This document shows positions 29,300-37,500 of a DNA stretch of 64,000 nucleotides, piece after piece. A program made the position numbers and the translations under genes. This stretch comes from Symbiodinium microadriaticum (lineage: Eukaryota > Sar > Dinophyceae > Suessiales > Symbiodiniaceae): positions 555,950 to 619,949 of the forward strand of contig LSRX01000132.1 in assembly GCA_001939145.1 (NCBI GenBank). Reading direction: 5' to 3'. Within the stretch, counting starts at the first letter, position 1. Every line of letters begins with the position of its first letter. A model generated the notes under the pieces. The model searched no databases, was not told the origin of the DNA, and saw nothing but the letters and a program-made list of their open reading frames with translations.

Positions 29300-30130
29300 C
29301 CTAAGCACCAAAAGCTTTACCTTAAAACCCTAACACCTTAACTCCAAACCATAAACCCTAGACTCTAAAGCCCTTAACCCTAAAAATGCAACACCCTAAA
29401 CCCTAAAGCCCAAGCCCTAAACCCCAAACCCTAAACCCTAAAGCCTAAACCCTAAACCCTGAAGCCTATAAACCCTAAGCCCTAAACCCTAAAGCCTAAA
29501 CCCTAAAGCCCAAACCCTAAACCCCAAACCCTAAACCCTAAACCCTAAAGCCTAAACCCTTCACCCTAAGCCCTAAACACCAAAACCTTAAACCCCAAAC
29601 CCTAAACCCTAAGCCCAAACCCCAAAACCTTGAACCCTCAACCCCAAAACCTTAAACCCTAAACCCCAAACCCTAAGCCCTAAACCCCAAAACCTTAAAC
29701 CCTAAACCCTAAGCCCTAAACCCCAAAACCTTAAACCCTAAACCCTAAGCCTAAGCCCCAAAACCTTAAACCCTAAACCCAAAACCTCAAACCCTAAACC
29801 CTAAGCCCTAAACCCCAAAACCTTAAACCCTAAACCCTATACCCTAAGCCTAAACCCCAAAACCTTAAACCCTAAACCCCAAAACCTTAAACCCTAAACC
29901 CTAAGCCCTAAACCCCAAAACCTTAAACCCTAAACCCTAAGCCCTAAACCCCAAAACCTTGAACACTAAACCCTAAACCCTAAGCCTAAACCCCAAAACC
30001 TTAAACCCTAAACCCTAAACCCTAAGCATAAACCCCAAAACCTTAAACCCTAGACCCTTAAGCCTAAATCCTACAGCGTAAACCCTAAACTCTAAACCCT
30101 AAGCCTAAACCCCAAAACCTTAAACCCTAA
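29300..30130. repeat. Long CCCTAAA array with a higher-order unit
   Basis: The largest telomere-like block in the window, about 830 bases on plus. Much of it repeats a 36-bp module: CCCTAAGCCCTAAACCCC joined to AAAACCTTAAACCCTAAA. Variation among the modules shows amplification of an already degenerate array rather than recent telomerase synthesis. Confidence 0.95.
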
Positions 30131-30352
30131 ACCCTCCACGCTTCCCGGAAGCCTCATGGGCTTCCGAAACCTTAACCCACCAACCATGGAATCCAAACCC
30201 AAAAACCCCCTAAGAGAGGTTGAGGGTTTAGGGTTTAAGGCTTTAGGGTTTAGGGGGTTTAGGGCTTTAGGGTTTAGGGTTTAGGGGTTTAGGGGTTTAG
30301 GGTTTAGGGTTTAGGGCTAAGGGGGTTTAGGGTTAAGGGTTGTTGGGGTTTA

Positions 30353-30450
30353 GCTATCGTCTCCATTGGTACTTCCTTTTTGGTGTTGCCTTTTAAATAT
30401 AGAATTGGTACTAAACCAATGAAAAACTACAATGAAGACTATAGGTAGGC
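30353..30450. mobile_element. Hairpin element (family B), copy 2
   Basis: CTATCGTCTCCATTGGTACT and CTACAATGAAGACTATAGGT are diverged family B arms; the inner TTCCTTTTTGG has lost part of its partner. Confidence 0.7.
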
Positions 30451-30663
30451 TTTAGCGAACTTCGAAGCTCATCAAACCCAGCCCCTCCCCGGACAGTAAC
30501 TCGTAAGATTCATCTGAAAGGATACAACTTCCGCATGAAACCTGGGTTTGGGTTTAGGGTTTAGGGCTGAACAAAACAGAAAACAACGCTGCTGATCTTC
30601 TAGGCCTTGTAGCCTGATCCCTGAGCCTGCAATCTCCAAACCCAAACTCTGAACCTTAAGCCC

Positions 30664-30772
30664 TACCTATAGTCTCCATTGTAGTTCCTTTTTGGGGTGT
30701 AACCAATTCTATATTCAGAACCCTACAAGGTAACCCCAACAAGGAACTACAAATGGAGACTGTAGGCAGGTA
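30664..30772. mobile_element. Hairpin element (family B), copy 3
   Basis: TACCTATAGTCTCCATTGTA and GGAACTACAAATGGAGACTG are the arms; the middle TATATTCAGAACCCTACAAG is shared with copies 1 and 4. Confidence 0.85.
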
Positions 30773-31095
30773 GACCCCACAACAGCCACACCCCTACAGC
30801 CGCTTGCAGATCCCTCACCATGAAAAGCATAGAACCCGTATCAGAATCCGCAAAAACACGGAAACCACATCCCCGGTGGATCCCTTAAGGAGCCCTTCTA
30901 TTACAGAACCCTTATGGAACCCTTAACAAAACACCACTCTACCCTACACCCTGAACCCTTGTCATGTAGAACCCTCACACTTACCACAAAAAAAGGACAG
31001 AAACACGAGACTCCACAAAATGCCCCTAAACCCTAAACCTTAAGCCCCTAAACCCCCTAAACCCTAAACCCCACAAATCCCCTAAACATGCATAA

Positions 31096-31100
31096 ACCCT
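31096..31100. repeat. Target duplication of the copia element, left
   Basis: ACCCT here and at 42029-42033 flank the element. Five bases is the usual duplication for copia integrases. The site is within a CCCTAAA tract, so the match could in part be due to the local repeat. Confidence 0.75.
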
Positions 31101-31429
31101 CGTGATGAATCACCAGAGGTGATTGGCAAATAAGATCGTGACAATGACCAAGGCAATAGCAGCTACAGTCGTGAGAATCACAATCACGGAAGCGATAGCC
31201 AGTACGCACTTGATCAGCTTAGCTCAATTTTTCCATAGCTCAGGAATGATCTGTACACTCACTTACAGGAGTCTGACTCTGTTAACGTCTTTCTCTTTAC
31301 AGCTGCGTCTCTTTACAGTCGCGTCTCTTGGACATTGAGCCATACAACTATACAACCAAACTCGACAAAGAAAGAAGAATGCCAGGCATCATGTAGTCGT
31401 ACTGCTGAGTCTCTGACCTTGCACACGCG
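31101..31429 (-). repeat. 3' LTR of the copia element
   Basis: 329 bp, starting CGTGATGAATCACC and ending GCACACGCG on plus, identical to 41700-42028. The termini are not the usual TG...CA. In element sense it contains a 16-bp tandem repeat (AGAGACGCGACTGTAA and AGAGACGCAGCTGTAA) at about 31290-31325, and the palindrome GTGATGAATCAC at its end. TTGTATAG is a weak TATA-like candidate. A 71-codon frame on the opposite strand is not considered a gene. Confidence 0.95.
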
Positions 31430-31440
31430 CTCCCCCTGTG
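31430..31440 (-). other. Polypurine tract
   Basis: In element sense CACAGGGGGAG lies immediately before the 3' LTR, the expected position and composition of the plus-strand DNA primer. Confidence 0.85.
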
Positions 31441-31539
31441 GCAAAATGCCACACCCTGCTAGCGACTGCCATACACTGTACAAGTATTGCCGCACAGGTT
31501 TCTTCGCTTGCGCATCGGATCGTTCTTTTGATCCCGTGC

Positions 31540-34500
31540 TCACCCCTGTAGCCTTTCAGCTGGGATGACCTGCATCTCTGTTCGTCCCCACCACTCACGC
31601 TCCAGGGCGCGAGTAGTTGCTACCGCTGCTCCTCGAAAATCATCTGTGATCATACGATCTCCGCGTGTATCTTGCACCATGGTCCGGCGACGTCCGCTCA
31701 GCATGCGAGCTTCGAGAGGAGCTGGGAGGCGCGTAGTGTCGGGATTGAAGAGTCGGAGTCGAGGTCGGCAGTGCCATCTGATGAGCACCTGTCTTGAGGT
31801 ATCATACTGATAGAAATCATTTCGGATACCAGCTGGAGGACGGTGAAAGACTGCTGACGCATAACCTCCCCAATCTGTGCTGAGTTGGCGAAGCTCTCGC
31901 ACTGTGGGCTGTATCGGAGGAGCGCCCCATGCGGGATTAATAACAATAGGAGGTTCCGGAGGGAAGTTTAGGAGCCTTCGGTCCGCCTCTTGCCTTATGA
32001 TCTCCGCCCGAACCTCATTGTAATCCATCACCCTGACCCGCGGTCTAGGCGCTGCACGATCAGCGTCATTTTGTCGGGGCTCTGGCGGATTGGCGTGGCC
32101 ATTACCTCTCAACACTTCCACCTGCTCAGCTGGACCTACGATCGCGGCATCATCTGCGTAACGAAAGAGCGGTGCAGTAGGATTGTCAGGCACCGGTTCT
32201 GGTTCAGGCAGATAAACCCTTGCACCCCTACGCCTAAGCTCTGTCGCAGCATTGCCGGTTCCTCCCGCACTCTCCTCTTCTTCTTGTCGTCTCATGCTGT
32301 GCTGTGCCCGCTGCTGAGAAGCTTCTGCGAGCTCATCTTCCTGATCAGGCTCTCTCTCAACCCTTCTCTCACGGTCACTCTCATCCTCACTCTCAGGCTC
32401 CGGCTCCCTCAGCAGTGGTCTACGTGCTCTACAGAAACCCCTAAGCCCCCTAATCATCACTCGGCCAGCTTCCCACAAAGCTACCGTACTGATCATGATC
32501 AAAGCCATGAAGAAACACAAGGTGTAATCTGTGATATCGGCATGTTGGGGCTGGGCCTGAACACAGCACAAGCAGCACGCAAGGACTACAGCTTGAAGGC
32601 ATTCTGTCAAAGCAGGACATTTCGAACCTGAGCTCGTGAAGTTTTTGATCTCGTCGGATGGCCTTCTGAGTCTAACCAAATCGCACAGCTTCCAGTGCCT
32701 AGCAGCTCCTAAGCTTTTGGTGCCAATGTCTGCAGGATTCCATTCTCCTGCCACATGATGCGCTGGTAACAAAGACTCGCTGTATTTTTCCGCGAACGCC
32801 TTCGCGCGGATACGCAAGTGGCGCGTTCGCCAATGCGCTGCCGTTCCACCGTAGATAGCAAGTGCGGCGACATTGTCGCCCAGTATCTGTTTCTTCGAAC
32901 CACACTGAAGCAACTCATCTAGCAAGTACGCGGTAGATATTGTGTAGTTGGCAAGATCCATCAATGCTATCATTTCAGCTTCACACGATGACTGTGCCAT
33001 GAAAGCTTGTCGTGACACGGACCATGCTACAACAGCTCCTTCCGCGTAAACCTGTACGCATTGCATGGACCTCTTTGCCTCCGGTGCGAAAGATGCGTCT
33101 CCAAATCCTTCAATAAGTCCTAGGGGGTCTGGGTACCGCTTGTAGTTTACCCACACATTTCGATTCTCGCGCCAATACGTCAGAACAAAATCCCTAGTGG
33201 CAGCAAGATACGCTAAGACATGAAGCCCTGCTTTGTAGGTCGCTACTGGGGCCTTGCCTATTCGAGATGCTAGCTTTGAAACCACGAATGAAATATCTGG
33301 CCTCGTCCGAATGCTGGTCCAAAGAACTTCTCCTAGAAGGGCCTGAGTCCTCCTAAGGTCTGTTATGGATATTCCCTCTTCCTCGACGTCCTCATCGAAA
33401 CTCGGAGGCATAGGGGTGGTTGGTTTTCCATACTGGGCTAGTTCGGTACTGTATCTTGCTTCAAGTTCCTGCACGTAAGCCTTCTGACCCAAAAGCAGGT
33501 TACCACACCCATCCCACCGAAGATCTATCCCTAAAAACCGCACCGAAGATTCCTCTGTGTCTCCCACTTCCTGCGGGCTCGAGCAATCCCAACAAGCCAT
33601 AATCGCCGCAACAATCGCCCGTGCGAGCAAAGCTTCCGCTCCGACTAACAGGTCATCTACATAAACCGCTACCCAACCGGCTATCGAATCCTCAACCTCC
33701 GTGTGAAGCGATGCGGTGTACCCGCGTCGGGGCTCTGATGTAGCAACTAGCCAAATCGAATCTTCTGCGAAGGACTGAAACAATCGGTACGTGCGTCCAC
33801 TGCACTGTATCTTCAGCGCCTTTAGCTGCTGATCACGCTGCAATGACCAGTCTCTCGGTGATTGGTCAAGGCCATACACTGCTTTTCTCACGATAAGCCT
33901 GTCATAAGGCTTGAAGACTCCTTTCGTGATAAGCATGCGTGGCGGTATAAGTGCAACGATCTCATGAGTTTGCGATTCATCGTTGCCTGTTGATGTTTGT
34001 GCCGCGCTTTGGTCAGTCTTCTCTGCCGCAGCTTGCGCCGCCTGTCTATCTCGAGGCAGCAACACAGCATTCAAAAACGCTGCCTTTATGTCTAATGTGA
34101 TCAACATGTGCTTCCGCCTGGTGCTGAATGCGAGTGCCGTTCTCAACGACTCGATTGTAATGCTAGCGGTGTAGACTACCTGCTTATGCTCTTGTTTGCT
34201 GCTTTCGCTACTGCTCAAGAAGTTTCCGCATGCAACCAGCCTACACTTTCTTCTACCACACGGAGCTTTAACACTGTATATAGCCTTACTGGGTATCAGG
34301 ACAACACGAAAGCCTTGCTTTTGAAGTTGATCTAACTCCACTTGTGTCGAGTGTCGAAGGGCATGCTTGTCGGTAACCAGGTTGTCTAACTCAGCTTGTG
34401 TGGGACTCTCCCACAAATCCCAATGACTCATGACCTCCGCGTTGCTAATGATCCTTGTCTGCAGGACCGTCTCCTGAGCCGCACTGCTGGTGGCGCTAAC

Positions 34501-37500
34501 GTCCTCGACATCCTGATGGAGTTGGGCCAGGCAGAGCGACCGAAGCTCATATCTCAAGTCTTGAATGTCCTGCCAGATCTGCTGCACCTGGCTGTGGTCT
34601 TCAGTGTCATCTACCCAAGCCTGCAACACATCTTCATGCAACGAGGCTAAACGCAACTGACGTTCATCCAACCACTCCGTGAACTGCTCGATGTCCTTCT
34701 GGACAACTTCGCTGCGGAGCCTCAGCCCCTCAGTTTGGGAACAATCAGTCCACTCATGCTCCGGATGAGCCTTAAGCTCACTTTCATTGCCTTCCTCGGC
34801 AGACTCGCGGCCTGCCTCCGGCTCAACAGAATGCTCACGCATGCGACTCATGCCAACAAAAGCATCAAGCTCATCACGCTCAAGTTTGCACAACTCGGCC
34901 TCCTCGGAAAGCTTACTGCCTCCCTCAGCCTTCTCATCACACGTCAACATGCGCTCATGGGCATCACCAGAGAACTCGCTGTTCTCCTCAGCCTCCTTCA
35001 CCCCAAGCAGCACGCGATCAACAACCAAACCACAGTCAAGATTATCAACACCACGCGCAGCCAGGTCATCAGAATACTTCAACAGGTTATCCTCATCGGA
35101 AGAAACTCTTTCCTCCTCAGCTCTGTTCAAACACATGCAGTCAATCCCACCGTTGTTATCAGCTACCTGCGCTGCCACAATGTGAGCGTCACCATGAAAC
35201 ACTACAGGAGTCTCAAGCCGCTGCTGGACCTGCTCATCTCCCGCATCGATTCGAGGAATCCCTCCAGGATCCTGCTTTTTAGGGTTTTGGGCTATACGAT
35301 TTTTACGAATTTGGGGTATGCTATTTTTAGAATGTTGATCGGAAAACTGCTTAAAATCAAAGGTTGTTTCACTGCTTGTGTCCACAGAAAAAGAGTTACG
35401 CATGCCACAGAGTTCGCCATGCTCTCCAGTCTGAGGACACTGCTGCACTGCGGCCTGGCAACCACAATCTAGACATCTGCCGTCAGCTCCAACTGACTCC
35501 GTCTCACAGATTCTGCAAAAATACTCCCGTCCAAACCGAACTGAATCTACTCTAACAACACCCTGCGCAACATCTAAACCCTTATCCCCGCTTTCGTCCA
35601 AAGAAGCACCACACTCCCCCGAACCTACAACATGACAACCGCTAAAGACATGCAACGGCTGGCGATACGCACAAACCCCAGGAGCAGGTCTCTCCCCCGA
35701 TCCTACAGCTTGCTCCCGGTTTGGGAAACCGCAGAGACGCGCATCATGAGCATCAGCGGCGGTGTTTGGCGGCGCGAGACGCGCATCATGTGCATCAGCT
35801 GGTTTTGGGGTGGTGCCCAAGCCGCTGTCAAGTGGTGCTAAAACCAAAACCGCCTCATCAGAACCATTACCAACCTCAAACCCAACATCGAGACCAACCG
35901 ACTTGCGAGCGGCTCCGGTTATTGCACCGGATTTTCTAATACCGAAATGCGAGTGCGGCTGATCTTCACAACCCTGGTGTTGGGGCCTCAAACCTTTTTT
36001 GACATCGTTTCCAACTTCTTGATCTGGGCAGGCTCCCCCTATCGTGCGATTTTCGCTCGGTACCTGAGAACCAGCTTTCGAGGGAAGCTCTGCTGCAGAC
36101 AAAGTTAGTTCATCACTGTCTGCTCCTACCTTACTGGCTTTAGGAATCCTACCGGGGCCTGGAACCTTTTCTCTAGCGCGGCTTCTTGGGGCCGGGACAA
36201 TCGACATGTCAGGTCTGGGTTGCTTGCCAGTAATCCTTGTTTCAGGGCCAATCGAGTGTGCAAGCGGCGGTTCTGCGTCTCCCTGGTTGAGTACAGCCCT
36301 CACTGGCGGATCCTCTCCCTCAAAGAGCTTCGTAACTACTGACAGGCGTTTGCCTATTCGCACTACGTAACCAAGCTTAACGAGTGAGGCGGGACAAAGC
36401 ACAGTAGCCGACGTAGCTTTCAATGACCATGCTTGCTTATGACGCCTTAGCCACGACCGGGTCAAAACCTGAACCCTCGTCCCGAAGGGAACAACTGATG
36501 GTATCTTCATGCCCATAGATTGCAGCGTTGAGGCTCTCCAACTAGATACAGCTGCCCGTGCTGCTACAGGCCACAACTCCAGGCCACCGTCCGGTCCATG
36601 CAAATGGATTCGAACTTGTGCTTTCATACGCTTGATGACGTTCTCTATCCTGCCGTTGCTATCATGTTCCTCAGGAGCGGCGCAGGTTTGTCGTATGTCG
36701 TTTCTAGCTGCTAGTGCCCGCATCTGAGGCGTGATGAACTCCGACCCTGCGTCCGAGTGGATTCTCGTAACGGGAAACCCAAGCTCCCGAATTTCTCCCA
36801 AAATCTTTGAGGTAAACTGTGCTACGCTGGTAGGGGTCTTGCGCCTCATTGCCTCGACGAAAACGAGCTCTCGCCAATGCAGTCCTTCCACCTCACACTG
36901 ATCTAAGCCCTCGGTCTGCCGAACACAGAGTTGCAACGACTCTTCATCTGCCTCAGGCGCTAACCCCGAGGCCTCATCAGGTTCAAACAGCTCATTCCAA
37001 AGATCATCATCAATATCATCGCTATGCGCATGTGGTTGATCTGTACTACCACCTGCTTCGTAACCTTGTTCCTCATCATGAGCATCAGCACTCCCACCAC
37101 CGGCTCCCGCAACAACAACTCCCACACCCCCTGACGGCTCATCCGCGCCATCGCGTTCCTTGCCCTGTTCTTGGTCCGGTCCAAGCACGGGCTTCCCAGA
37201 CCCATCCACCGGCACCAACAAGCACGCGACCAGGAGATACCGTAGCCCAGAAGATGTTTCATCCTCGGCTTTCCGAAACGGTCCAACTGTGTCAAGCGCT
37301 AGGGACCATGATGCAGGAGACGATATGCGCTTGTGAGCTCGGTGACGCGCCGACGCCGCGATGCATATTCGACACCGCCTACATGGCGGCCAATGTCCCG
37401 ATTTGATATGGGCTTCCCACGAAATCTCGCTTTTTGCAACCTTATGCTGCACCGCATCTTCCTTCAGAACATCAAACAACAGCGAGATCATCCCAGGGGC

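Larger units (their letters stand above)
30131..31100. repeat. TTTAGGG tract, two hairpins, CCCTAAA tract
   Basis: After a short GC-rich spacer, TTTAGGG fills 30225-30345. Two family B hairpins (30353 and 30664) follow. A CCCTAAA run at 31022-31100 is the left side of the copia insertion site. Confidence 0.85.

Noticed and set aside
34735..35472. Long plus-strand frame (245 codons) within pol
   Set aside because: It is antisense to the pol spacer, where codon bias and low complexity leave the opposite strand open; no domain is visible.
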